From assembly GCA_032622095.1 (NCBI GenBank), contig CP136061.1, positions 187,368,369 through 187,432,368 of the forward strand: a stretch of DNA of 64,000 nucleotides, given 5' to 3'. A program made the translations under genes and the position numbers. Origin of the DNA: Siphonodentalium dalli. Its lineage: Eukaryota > Mollusca > Scaphopoda > Gadilida > Siphonodentaliidae. Below, piece by piece: positions 10,708-22,490 of the stretch; position 1 is the stretch's first letter, and each line of letters begins with the position of its first letter. A model generated the notes under the pieces. The model searched no databases. It saw nothing but the letters and a program-made list of their open reading frames with translations, and was not told the origin of the DNA.

Positions 10708-11978
10708 TACTATATATTTTGAGAACTCCGTATATATATATATGTGTGTGGGTACTTCATAGAATCCAAAACGCGTGTACAGATTGAGCTAAAATTTCGT
10801 ATGTAAGTGTAAAATCCCACCGACACCGCCGTGGTCGCGTTTTGGAGAAGCTCAGAGCACCATTTATCCACTCCCAAATCACCACAAAGGCACGGCGGGG
10901 GTTAATCAAGTGATTATTTAATGAGCGGTTTTTTTTACGCATCGCTATAAAGAGCGTCTGTTTCCCATTCAACGTTATTAGCATCTGCAGAGTTATACGG
11001 GAAAATTGAGTGCATTTCCTATGCGGGGAGATTTATTGGATGCCATACTCTTACAACATCATTGTTATAGTATGTATGACACTTAGGTCAGGGCTTAGGG
11101 GGGGGGTAGTTATAGGCATAATGCTTCTCAGAAATCCCGGTTACAAACCAACACTCACAATTTCGTATCGCAATCGGCACTTCGGGTTAATAGCGTTGAT
11201 ATACAAAGAGCGTTAGTTTTCCGCAGTGTCTATATAAAGAGCGTCGTTTTCGCTATCTACTTATCTGTATGACGGGCAATTCAATGCAATGTTATCGCTC
11301 GAAATATTATGCAGAGAGAGAAGCGTTTGTTTTCAATGCAATACCGGATTCGACATCAAGCGTGAACGTTATCGCTCGAAATAGCTCGAAATATTATGCA
11401 GAGAGATTGCCTGTCTTTCCTAGGAACGGGGGACATGTTTACAATTCAACAAAACGTTACGGGATTCAACAAAACGTTATCGCTCGAAATGTTTAGGACG
11501 GGTACCATGAATTAACTCATTGAAAGTCGTTCATAGGAAGGGGGATTTCATTGACCCGCTCGAAATAGCTCGAAATATTATGCAGAGAGATTTCACGACG
11601 GGATTCAACAAAACGTTATCGCTCGAAATGTTTAGGACGGGTACCATGAATGAATTCATTGAAAGTCGTTCCTAGGAAGGGGGATTCATCGGATTTTTCA
11701 GCCAGAAACAAAAAATATTTTACAATAATTTTTTTATTATTAAATTATAAAAAAGAATTAAATATTAAAAAATTTAAAAAAATACATAAATTAAATTTAA
11801 AAAACATTAAATTAATATTAAAATTAAAAAAATATATAAATAAAAACAAAATAATTAAAAAAATGTCATCTTTCTGTTATGTTTCGGAAAAAAATCAGAA
11901 AACAAATATATTACATTTAAAAAACATTAAAATAATATTAAAATGTCATGTTAAAATTAAAAAACAATATTGATTGTA
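10708..11978 (+). mobile_element. Helitron-like unit 5 (long family), 3' truncated
   Basis: It starts TACTATATATTTTGAGAACT, then has 'acttcatagaatccaaaacg', a module with repeated 'ttatcgctcgaaatatta' and 'cctaggaaggggga', and a very AT-rich tail. The hairpin and CTAG end is missing: the tail stops at 'acaatattgattgta' where unit 6 starts. Units 10 and 13 are the same module. Confidence 0.75.
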
Positions 11979-12493
11979 TCTATCTCATATATATTTTGAA
12001 GACCTCTGTCTGTATGTCTGTCTGTCTGTATGTAGGCCTATGTATGTCATTTATACAAATCTACGATTCTCGACCGATCGGGACGAAACTTGGTACGTGT
12101 ATGTAGTTTGACCAGGCGGTCGTCGTTGTCGTATTGGCGAGTCCGTGCGGCCTCCGCTTCGCGCATGCGCAGACGAGATCTCGGAAACGGGTGGAGCTAT
12201 CGACTTGAAATTTGGTACGTGTGTGTAGTTTGACCAGGCGGTCGTCGTTGTCGTATTGGCGAGCACGTGCGACGCCCGTGCAGCGCATGCGCAGATGAGA
12301 TCTCGGAAACGGGTGGAGTTATCGACTTGAAATTTGGTGTGTGAATGTATCTTGCCCCGGATACGAATTTTATCGGGTCGCCGAACCCGTGCGACGCAAT
12401 CTTCGCGCATGCGCAGACCAGATCTCGGAAACGGGTGGAGCTATCGAAATTTGGTTTTTGAATAGCCCGGACAACGTCGGGCTCATCGGCTAG
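11979..12493 (+). mobile_element. Helitron-like unit 6 (short family)
   Basis: 515 bp. It matches unit 1 but lacks one internal repeat. It has an A on its 5' side (11978) and ends in CTAG. Confidence 0.8.
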
Positions 12494-12865
12494 TCTCATA
12501 TATATATAAGACCTCTGTCTGTCTGTATGTATGTATGTCATTTATACAAATCTACGATTCTCGACCGATCGGGACGAAACTTGGTACGTGTGTAGTTTGA
12601 CCAGGCGGACGTCGTTGTCGTATTGGCGGACCCGTGCGGCGCCCGCTTCGCGCATGCGCAGACGAGATCTCGGAAACGGGTGGAGCTATCGACTTGAAAT
12701 TTGCTATGTGAATGTATATTGCCCCGGATACGAATTTTATCGGGTCGCCGAGCCCGTGCGACGCCAGCTTCGCGCATGCGCAGACCAGATCTAGGAAACG
12801 GATGGAGCTATCGACTTGAAATTTGGTTTTTGAATAGCCCGGACAACGTCGGGCTCATCGGCTAG
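12494..12865 (+). mobile_element. Helitron-like unit 7 (short family)
   Basis: 372 bp with two internal repeats. Close copy of units 2 and 15, ending in the AGCCCG/CGGGCT hairpin and CTAG. Confidence 0.8.
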
Positions 12866-13255
12866 TCTATCTCATACATGTATATATTTTGAAGACCTCT
12901 GTTTGTATGTATGTTTGTATGTATGTCATTTATACAAATCTACGATGCTCGACCGATCGGGACGAAACTTGGTACGTGTGTATAGTTTGACCAGGCGGTG
13001 GACGTTGTCGTATTGGCGAGCCCGTGCGGCGCCCGTGCAGCGCATGCGCAGACCGGATCTCGGAAACCAGTGGAGCTATCGACTTGAAATTTGGTATGTG
13101 AATGTATCTTGCCCCGGATACGAATTTTATCGGGTCGCCGAGCCCGTGCGACGCCAGCCTCGCGCATGCGCAGACCAGATCTCGAAAACGGGTGGATCTA
13201 TCGACTTGAAATTTGGTTTTTGAATAGCCCGGACAACGTCGGGCTCATCGGCTAG
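12866..13255 (+). mobile_element. Helitron-like unit 8 (short family)
   Basis: 390 bp with two internal repeats. It equals unit 3 minus exactly one 122-bp repeat, evidence of repeat-number change inside the element. Confidence 0.8.
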
Positions 13256-13623
13256 TCTCATATATATTTTGAAAACCTCTGTTTGTATGTTTGTCATTTA
13301 TGCAAATCTACGATGCTCGACCGATCGGGACGAAACTTGGTATGTGTGTGCAGTTTGACCAGGCGGTGGACGTTGTCGTATTGGCGAGCCCGTGCGGCGC
13401 CCGCTTCGCACATGCGCAGACGAGATCTCGGAAACGGGTGGAGCTATCGACTTGAAATTTGCTATGTGAATGTATCTTGCCCCGGATACGAATTTTATCG
13501 GGTCGCCGAGCCCGTGCGACGCCAGCTTCGCGCATGCGCAGACCAGATCTCGAAAACGGGTGGAGCTATCGACTTGAAATTTGGTTTTTGAATAGCCCGG
13601 ATAACGTCGGGCTCATCGGCTAG
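13256..13623 (+). mobile_element. Helitron-like unit 9 (short family)
   Basis: 368 bp with two internal repeats. It equals unit 4 minus one repeat and one 8-bp TATGTTTG leader unit. It ends in CTAG at 13620-13623. Confidence 0.8.
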
Positions 13624-15036
13624 TACTATATATTTTGAGAACTCCGTATATATATATGTGTGTGGGTACTTCATAGAATCCAAAACGCGTGTACAGATTG
13701 AGCTAAAATTTCGTATGTAAGTGTAAAATCCCACCGACACCGCCGTGGTCGCGTTTTGGAGAAGCTCAGAGCACCATTTATCCACTCCCAAATCACCGCA
13801 AAGGCACGGCGGGGGTTAATCAAGTGATTATTTAATGAGCGTTTCTTTTTACGCATCGCTATAAAGAGCGTCTGTTTCCCATTCAACGTTATTAGCATCT
13901 GCAGAGTTATACGGGAAAATTGAGTGCATTTCCTATGCGGGGAGATTTATTGGATGCCATACTCTTACAACATCATTGTTATAGCATGTATGACACTTAG
14001 GTCAGGGCTTAGGGGGGGGGGTAGTTATAGGCATAATGCTTCTCAGAAATCCCGGTTACAAACCAACACTTACAATTTCGTATCGCAATCGGCACTTCGG
14101 GTTAATAGCGTTGATATACAAAGAGCGTTAGTTTTCCGCAGTGTCTATATAAAGAGCGTCGTTTTCGCTATCTACTTATCTGTATGACGGGCAATTCAAT
14201 GCAATGTTATCGCTCGAAATATTATGCAGAGAGAGAAGCGTTTGTTTTCAATGCAATACCGGATTCGACATCAAGCGTGAACGTTATCGCTCGAAATAGC
14301 TCGAAATATTATGCAGAGAGATTGCCTGTCTTTCCTAGGAACGGGGGACATGTTTACAATTCAACAAAACGTTACGGGATTCAACAAAACGTTATCGCTC
14401 GAAATGTTTAGGACGGGTACCATGAATTAACTCATTGAAAGTCGTTCTTAGGAAGGGGGATTTCATTGACCCGCTCGAAATAGCTCGAAATATTATGCAG
14501 AGAGATTTCACGACGGGATTCAACAAAACGTTATCGCTCGAAATGTTTAGGACGGGTACCATGAATGAATTCATTGAAAGTCGTTCCTAGGAAGGGGGAT
14601 TCATCGGATTTTTCAGCCAGAAACAAAACATATTTTACAATAATTTTTTTTTATTAAATTATAAAAAAGAATTAAATATTAAAAAATTTAAAAAATACAT
14701 AAATTAAATTTTAAAAAACATTAAATTAATATTAAAATTTAAAAAATATATAAATAAAAAAAAAATAATTAAAAAAAATGTCATCTTTCTGTTATGTTTC
14801 GGAAAAAATTCAGAAAACAAATATATTACATTTAAAAAACATTAAAATAATATTAAAATGTCATGTTAAAATTAAAAAAAATATAAATAAAAAAAAAATT
14901 ATTAAAAAAATGTCATGTTTCTGTTATGTTTCTGAAAAAATTCAGACAAAAAATATATTACATTTAAAAAACATTAAAATAATATTAAAATGTCATGTTT
15001 CGGACAAACGCCGCCGGTGGCGAGCTAACCTGCTAG
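13624..15036 (+). mobile_element. Helitron-like unit 10 (long family), with intact 3' end
   Basis: 1413 bp. Same module as unit 5, but the AT-rich tail continues to a GCCGCCGGTGGCGAGC hairpin and AACCTGCTAG, so it defines the true 3' end of the long family. The tail contains a duplicated 'aaatgtcat(c/g)tttctgttat' segment. The conserved ORFs in this module are not supported as genes. Confidence 0.78.
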
Positions 15037-15546
15037 TCTCATATATATTTTGAAGACCTCTGTCTGTATGTTTGCATGTTTGTCTGTATGTTTGTCATTT
15101 ATACAAATCTACGATTCTCCACCAATCGGGACGAAACTTGGTACGTGTGTGTAGTTTGACCAGGCGGTGGACGTTGTCGTATTGGCGAGCCCGTGCGGCG
15201 CCCGCTTAGCGCATGCGCAGACGAGATCTCGGAAACGGGTGGAGCTATCGACTTGAAATTTGCTATGTGAATGTATATTGCCCCGGATACGAATTTTATC
15301 GGGTCGCCGAGCCCGTGCGACGCCAGCTTCGCGCATGCGCAGACCAGATCTCGGAAAAGGGTGGAGCTATCGACTTGAAATTTGGTATGTGAATGTATCT
15401 TGCCCCGGATACGAATTTTATCGGGTCGCCGAGCCCGTGCGACGCCAGCCTCGCGCATGCGCAGACCAGATCTCGAAAACGGGTGGAGCTATCGACTTGA
15501 AATTTGGTTTTTGAATAGCCCGGACAACGTCGGGCTCATCGGCTAG
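15037..15546 (+). mobile_element. Helitron-like unit 11 (short family)
   Basis: 510 bp with three internal repeats. The first cgcatgcgca box is preceded by 'cttag' instead of 'cttcg', as in unit 17, pairing these two copies. Confidence 0.8.
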
Positions 15547-16040
15547 TCTCATATATATTTTGAAAACCTCTGTATGTTTGTATGTTTGTCATTTATACAA
15601 ATCTACGATGCTCGACCGATCGGGACGAAACTTGGTATGTGTGTGCAGTTTGACCAGGCGGTGGACGTTGTCGTATTGGCGAGCCCGTGCGGCGCCCGCT
15701 TCGCGCATGCGCAGACGAGATCTCGGAAATGGGTGGAGCTATCGACTTGAAATTTGCTATGTGAATGTATCTTGCCCCGGATACGAATTTTATCGGGTCG
15801 CCGAGCCCGTGCAACGCCAGCTTCGCGCATGCGCAGACCGGATCTCGGAAACGGGTGGAGCTATCGACTTGAAATTTGGTATGTGAATGTATCTTGCCCC
15901 GGATACGAATTTTATCGGGTCGCCGAGCCCGTGCGACGCCAGCTTCGCGCATGCGCAGACCAGATCTCGAAAATGGGTGGAGCTATCGACTTGAAATTTG
16001 GTTTTTGAATAGCCCGGATAACGTCGGGCTCATCGGCTAG
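15547..16040 (+). mobile_element. Helitron-like unit 12 (short family)
   Basis: 494 bp with three repeats. Close to unit 4, ending in CTAG at 16037-16040. Confidence 0.8.
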
Positions 16041-17295
16041 TACTATATATTTTGAGAACTCCGTATAAATATGTGTGTGGGTACTTCATAGAATCCAAAA
16101 CGCGTGTACAGATTGAGCTAAAATTTCGTATGTAAGTGTAAAATCCCACCGACACCGCCGTGGTCGCGTTTTGGAGAAGCTCAGAGCACCATTTATCCAC
16201 TCCCAAATCACCACAAAGGCACGGCGGGGGTTAATCAAGTGATTATTTAATGAGCGGTTTTGTTTACGCATCGCTATAAAGAGCGTCTGTTTCCCATTCA
16301 ACGTTATTAGCATCTGCAGAGTTATACGGGAAAATTGAGTGCATTTCCTATGCGGGGAGATTTATTGGATGCCATACTCTTACAACATCATTGTTATAGT
16401 ATGTATGACACTTAGGTCAGGGCTTAGGGGGGGGGTAGTTATAGGCATAATGCTTCTCAGAAATCCCGGTTACAAACCAACACTCACAATTTCGTATCGC
16501 AATCGGCACTTCGGGTTAATAGCGTTGATATACAAAGAGCGTTAGTTTTCCGCAGTGTCTATATAAAGAGCGTCGTTTTCGCTATCTACTTATCTGTATG
16601 ACGGGCAATTCAATGCAATGTTATCGCTCGAAATATTATGCAGAGAGAGAAGCGTTTGTTTTCAATGCAATACCGGATTCGACATCAAGCGTGAACGTTA
16701 TCGCTCGAAATAGCTCGAAATATTATGCAGAGAGATTGCCTGTCTTTCCTAGGAACGGGGGACATGTTTACAATTCAACAAAACGTTACGGGATTCAACA
16801 AAACGTTATCGCTCGAAATGTTTAGGACGGGTACCATGAATTAACTCATTGAAAGTCGTTCCTAGGAAGGGGGATTTCATTGACCCGCTCGAAATATTAT
16901 GCAGAGAGATTTCACGACGGGATTCAACAAAACGTTATCGCTCGAAATGTTTAGGACGGGTACCATGAATGAATTCATTGAAAGTCGTTCCTAGGAAGGG
17001 GGATTCATCAGATTTTTCAGCCAGAAACAAAACATATTTTACAATAATTTTATTTTATTAAATTATAAAAAAGAATTAAATATTAAAAAATTTAAAAAAT
17101 ACATAAATTAAATTTAAAAAACATTAAATTAATATTAAAATTTAAAAAATATATAAATAAAAACAAAATAATTAAAAAAATGTCATCTTTCTGTTATGTT
17201 TCGGAAAAAAATCAGAAAACAAATATATTACATTTAAAAAACATTAAAATAATATTAAAATGTCATGTTAAAATTAAAAAACAATATTGATTGTA
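16041..17295 (+). mobile_element. Helitron-like unit 13 (long family), 3' truncated
   Basis: Same module and same truncation point as unit 5 ('acaatattgattgta'), directly followed by unit 14. The shared junction shows that this segment and the unit 5/6 junction are copies of each other. Confidence 0.75.
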
Positions 17296-17937
17296 TCTAT
17301 CTCATATATATTTTGAAGACCTCTGTCTGTATGTCTGTCTGTCTGTATGTAGGCCTATGTATGTCATTTATACAAATCTACGATTCTCGACCGATCGGGA
17401 CGAAACTTGGTACGTGTATGTAGTTTGACCAGGCGGTCGTCGTTGTCGTATTGGCGAGTCCGTGCGGCCTCTGCTTCGCGCATGCGCAGACGAGATCTCG
17501 GAAACGGGTGGAGCTATCGACTTGAAATTTGGTACGTGTGTGTAGTTTGACCAGGCGGTCGTCGTTGTCGTATTGGCGAGCACGTGCGACGCCCGTGCAG
17601 CGCATGCGCATACGAGATCTCGGAAACGGGTGGAGCTATCGACTTGAAATTTGCTATGTGAATGTATCTTGCCCCGGATACGAATTTTATCGGGTCGCCG
17701 AGCCCGTGCGACGCAAGCTTCGCGCATGCGCAGACCAGATCTCGGAAACGGGTGGAGTTATCGACTTGAAATTTGGTGTGTGATTGTATCTTGCCCCGGA
17801 TACGAATTTTATCGGGTCGCCGAACCCGTGCGACGCAATCTTCGCGCATGCGCAGACCAGATCTCGGAAACGGGTGGAGCTATCGACTTTAAATTTGGTT
17901 TTTGAATAGCCCGGACAACGTCGGGCTCATCGGCTAG
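17296..17937 (+). mobile_element. Helitron-like unit 14 (short family)
   Basis: 642 bp with four internal repeats. Matches units 1 and 6 and starts after the same 'ttgattgta' flank as unit 6. Confidence 0.8.
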
Positions 17938-18309
17938 TCTCATATATATATAAGACCTCTGTCTGTCTGTATGTATGTATGTCATTTATACAAATCTACG
18001 ATTCTCGACCGATCGGGACGAAACTTGGTACGTGTGTAGTTTGACCAGGCGGACGTCGTTGTCGTATTGGCGGACCCGTGCGGCGCCCGCTTCGCGCATG
18101 CGCAGACGAGATCTCGGAAACGGGTGGAGCTATCGACTTGAAATTTGCTATGTGAATGTATATTGCCCCGGATACGAATTTTATCGGGTCGCCGAGCCCG
18201 TGCGACGCCAGCTTCGCGCATGCGCAGACCAGATCTAGGAAACGGATGGAGCTATCGACTTGAAATTTGGTTTTTGAATAGCCCGGACAACGTCGGGCTC
18301 ATCGGCTAG
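17938..18309 (+). mobile_element. Helitron-like unit 15 (short family)
   Basis: 372 bp with two repeats. Near-identical to unit 7. Confidence 0.8.
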
Positions 18310-18821
18310 TCTATCTCATACATGTATATATTTTGAAGACCTCTGTTTGTATGTATGTTTGTATGTATGTCATTTATACAAATCTACGATGCTCGACCGA
18401 TCGGGACGAAACTTGGTACGTGTGTGTAGTTTGACCAGGCGGTGGACGTTGTCGTATTGGCGAGCCCGTGCGGCGCCCGTGCAGCGCATGCGCAGACGAG
18501 ATCTCGGAAACGGGTGGAGCTATCGACTTGAAATTTGCTATGTGAATGTATCTTGCCACGGATACGAATTATATCGGGTCACCGAGCCCGTGCGACGCCA
18601 GCTTCGCGCATGCGCAGACCGGATCTCGGAAACCAGTGGAGCTATCGACTTGAAATTTGGTATGTGAATGTATCTTGCCCCGGATACGAATTTTATCGGG
18701 TCGCCGAGCCCGTGCGATGCCAGCCTCGCGCATGCGCAGACCAGATCTCGAAAACGGGTGGAGCTATCGACTTGAAATTTGGTTTTTGAATAGCCCGGAC
18801 AACGTCGGGCTCATCGGCTAG
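18310..18821 (+). mobile_element. Helitron-like unit 16 (short family)
   Basis: 512 bp with three repeats. Same length as unit 3. Confidence 0.8.
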
Positions 18822-19311
18822 TCTCATATATATTTTGAAAACCTCTGTTTGTATGTTTGTCATTTATACAAATCTACGATTCTCCACCGATCGGGACGAA
18901 ACTTGGTACGTGTGTGTAGTTTGACCAGGCGGTGGACGTTGTCGTATTGGCGAGCCCGTGCGGCGCCCGCTTAGCGCATGCGCAGACGAGATCTCGGAAA
19001 CGGGTGGAGCTATCGACTTGAAATTTGCTATGTGAATGTATATTGCCCCGGATACGAATTTTATCGGGTCGCCGAGCCCGTGCGACGCCAGCTTCGCGCA
19101 TGCGCAGACCAGATCTCGGAAACGGGTGGAGCTATCGACTTGAAATTTGGTATGTGAATGTATCTTGCCCCGGATACGAATTTTATCGGGTCGCCGAGCC
19201 CGTGCGACGCCAGCTTCGCGCATGCGCAGACCAGATCTCGGAAACGGGTAGAGCTATCGACTTGAAATTTGGTTTTTGAATAGCCCGGACAACGTCGGGC
19301 TCATCGGCTAG
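18822..19311 (+). mobile_element. Helitron-like unit 17 (short family)
   Basis: 490 bp with three repeats. Shares the 'cttagcgcatgcgca' variant with unit 11. Confidence 0.8.
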
Positions 19312-19965
19312 TCTCATATATATTTTGAAGACCTCTGTCTGTTTGTCTGTCTGTTTGTCTGTTTGTTTTTCATTGATACAAATCTACGATTCTCGACCGA
19401 TCGGGACGAAACTTGGTACGTGTGTGTAGTTTGACCAGGCGGTGGACGTTGTCGTATTGGCGAGCCCGTGTGACGCCCGTTCAGAGCATGCGCAGACGAG
19501 ATCTCGGAAACGGGTGGAGCTATCGACTTGAAATTTTCTATGTGAATGTATCTTGCCCCGGATGCGAATTTTATCGGGTCGCCGAGCCCGTGCGACGCCA
19601 GCTTCGCGCATGCGCAGACGAGATCTCGGAAACGGGTGGAGCTATCGACTTGAAATTTGCTATGTGAATGTATCTTGCCCCGGATAAGAATTTTATCGGG
19701 TCGCCGAGCACGTGCGACGCCAGCTTCGCGCATGCGCAGACGAGATATCGGAAACGGGTGGAGCTATCGACTTGAAATTTGCTATGTGAATGTATCTTGC
19801 CCCGGATACGAATTTTATCGGATCGCCGAGCCCGTGCGACGCCAGCTTCGCACATGCGCAGACCAGATCTCGGAAACGGGTGGAGCTATCGACTTGAAAT
19901 GCATGCGCTATCGACTTGAAATTTGGTTTTTGAATAGCCCGGACAACGTCTGGCTCATCGGCTAG
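19312..19965 (+). mobile_element. Helitron-like unit 18 (short family), most diverged
   Basis: 654 bp with about four repeats, one box degraded to cgcacatgcgca. The hairpin has a mismatch (AACGTCTGGCT), and an extra 'atgcgctatcgacttgaaat' duplicates the repeat end near 19900. Confidence 0.75.
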
Positions 19966-20990
19966 TCTATACTATATATTTTGAGACTTCGTATATATAT
20001 ATATGTGTGTGTGCGGGTACTTCATAGAATCCAAAACGCGTGTACAGATTGAGCTCAAACTTCCTATGTAAGTGTAAAATCCCACCGACACGATCGTGGT
20101 CGCCTTTTTGAGAAGTTCAGAGCACCGTCTCTCCCTTCCCAATCATCAAATTCACCGCAATCGGCACTTCGGGGTTAATTGATATTCGCTCGCGATCCAA
20201 GAGGAGTAATTCTTCATTTTTTTTTTATATCTGTATATGTATATTTTTATATCCATATTCACTTCAAACTGCTAAACCCGTTGAGCCAAAACTTGCTAAT
20301 ACCTCGCAAAATATATAATTTACATTTTCTGATGTATACATTTTTTGTTACGGCTGAAAATCTTAGTCTATTTCCGAAACATTCATATAAACAAGCTTTA
20401 AACTTACACCCCTCGATTCCTGCTAACTCACGCAGCTATACACACTGTCCCAAACCGTGAACGCCAACGACATTGTTGGCGAGAAAATAGCCCCAAAGCC
20501 GTAAATATCAACAACAACGATATTACTAAATACACGTTTTCGGCAATGTGAGAGTTTTCGGGAGCCGTGATGCCAACAACAACGACCCGAAGCCCTGAAT
20601 GCCAACAACTACGGCAGACTCGAAATATTATGCAGACAGATTTCCCGACAGGAAGCGTTTGTTTTAAATTCAATGCAATGTTTTCACGAAACAAAGAATG
20701 CGTTGTCTGTCGTTCCTACGAAGGGGGGATTTCTACGGGTAAATTTTTCCGCCAGAAACAAACAAATTAATTAAAACAATTTAAAATTTAATTAAAACAA
20801 TTTAAAATTAAAACAAATTAACAATAAAAAAAACAATTCAGAAACAAAATATATTAAATTTAAAAAACATTAAATTCATATTAAAAAATAAAAAAACAAA
20901 AATAAATAAAAACAAAATAATTACAAAAATGTCATGTTTCTGCAGCAAAGCCATGGGACGAATGCCGCCAGTGGCGGGCTAACCTGCTAG
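19966..20990 (+). mobile_element. Helitron-like unit 19 (long family, second body type)
   Basis: 1025 bp. It starts TCTATACTATATATTTTGAG and shares the 'acttcatagaatccaaaacg' start with unit 5, but has a different middle ('gccaacaacaacgacccgaa'). It ends in the GCCGCC-AGT-GGCGG hairpin and AACCTGCTAG. Confidence 0.75.
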
Positions 20991-22490
20991 TACTATATAT
21001 TTTGAGAACTACGTATATATATATATATATATATGTGTGTGGGTACTTCATAGAATCCAAAACGCGTGTACATATTGAGCTCAAATTTCGTATGTAAATG
21101 TAAAATCCCACCGATACGGGCGTGGTCGCGTTTTGGAGAAGCTCAGAGCACCGTCTCTCCCTTCCCAATCATCAAATTCACCGCAATCGGCACTTCGGGG
21201 TTAATTGATATTCGCTCGCGATCCAAGAGGAGTAACTCTACATTTTTTTTATATCTGTATATGTATATTTTTATATCCATATTCACTTCAAACTGCTAAA
21301 CCCGTTGAGCCAAAACTTGCTAATACCTCGCAAAATATAGAATTTACATTTTCTGATGTATACATTTTTTGTTACGGCTGAAAATCTTAGTCTATTTCCG
21401 AAACATTCATATAAACAAGCTCTAAACTTACACCCCTCGATTCCTGCTAACTCACGCAGCTATACACACTGCCCCAAACCGTGAACGCCAACGACATTGT
21501 TGGCGAGAAAATAGCCCCCAAGCCGTAAATATCAACAACAACGATATTACTAAATACACGTTTTCGGCAATGTGAGAGTTTTCGGGGAGCCGTGATGCCA
21601 ACAACAACGACCCGAAGCCCCGAATGCCAACAACAGATTCAATGCAATGTTATCGCTCGAAATACTGAAACATTCATATAAACAAGCTCTAAACTTACAC
21701 CCCTCGATTCCTGCTAACTCACGCAGCTATACACACTGCCCCGAACCGTGAACGCCAACGACATTGTTGGCGAGAAAATAGCCCCCAAGCCGTAAATATC
21801 AACAACAACGATATTACTAAATACACGTTTTCGGCAATGTGAGAGTTTTCGGGGAGCCATGATGCCAACAACAACGACCCGAAGCCCTGAATGCCAACAA
21901 CAGATTCAATGCAATGTTATCTATTATGCAGAGAGATTTCACGCCATTACGACGGGTACGGCAGACTCGAAATATTATGCAGACAGATTTCCCGACGGGA
22001 AGCGTTTGTTTTAAATTCAATGCAATGTTATCGTAGAGAGATTTCACGAAACAAAGAATGCGTTGTCTGTCGTTCCTAGGAAGGGGGGATTTCTACGGGT
22101 AAATTTTTCCGCCAGAAACAAAAAATTTAATTAAAACAATTTAAAATTTAATTTCAATTCAATGCAATGTTATCGTAGAGAGATTTCCCGAAACAAAGAA
22201 TGCGTTGTCTGTCGTTCCTAGGAAGGGGGGATTTCTACGGGTAAATTTTTCCGCCAGAAACAAACAAATTAATTAAAACAATTTAAAATTTAATTAAAAC
22301 AATTTAAAATTAAAACAAATTAACAATAAAAAAACAATTCAGAAACAAAATATATTAAATTTAAAAAACATTAAATTCATATTAAAAAATAAAAAACAAA
22401 AATAAATAAAAACTAAATAATTAAAAAAATGTCATGTTTCTGAAACAAAGCCATGGGACGAATGCCGCCAGTGGCGGGCTAACCTGCTAG
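20991..22490 (+). mobile_element. Helitron-like unit 20 (long family, second body type) with internal duplications
   Basis: 1500 bp. Same body as unit 19 but with two internal direct duplications: about 21406-21640 is repeated at about 21664-21902, and about 22045-22130 at about 22180-22262. These explain the extra length. Ends in the GCCGCC hairpin and CTAG. Confidence 0.75.

Noticed and set aside
10757-16313. 75-residue ORF (MLITLNGKQ...) conserved in three long Helitron units
   Set aside because: The copies are recent duplicates, so conservation is expected; there is no recognisable domain and the opposite strand is equally open.
8765-19855. Dozens of 75-140-residue ORFs with similar peptides (for example starting MREAGVARARR or MLCECILPRIR) on both strands
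   Set aside because: They come from the 122-bp GC-rich Helitron repeat. The period is not a multiple of three, so the same DNA is read in several frames, and frames exist on both strands at once.
8693-19965. Regularly spaced repeats that might suggest a CRISPR array
   Set aside because: Repeat units are 122 bp with no unique spacers, in a eukaryotic setting with Helitron ends.
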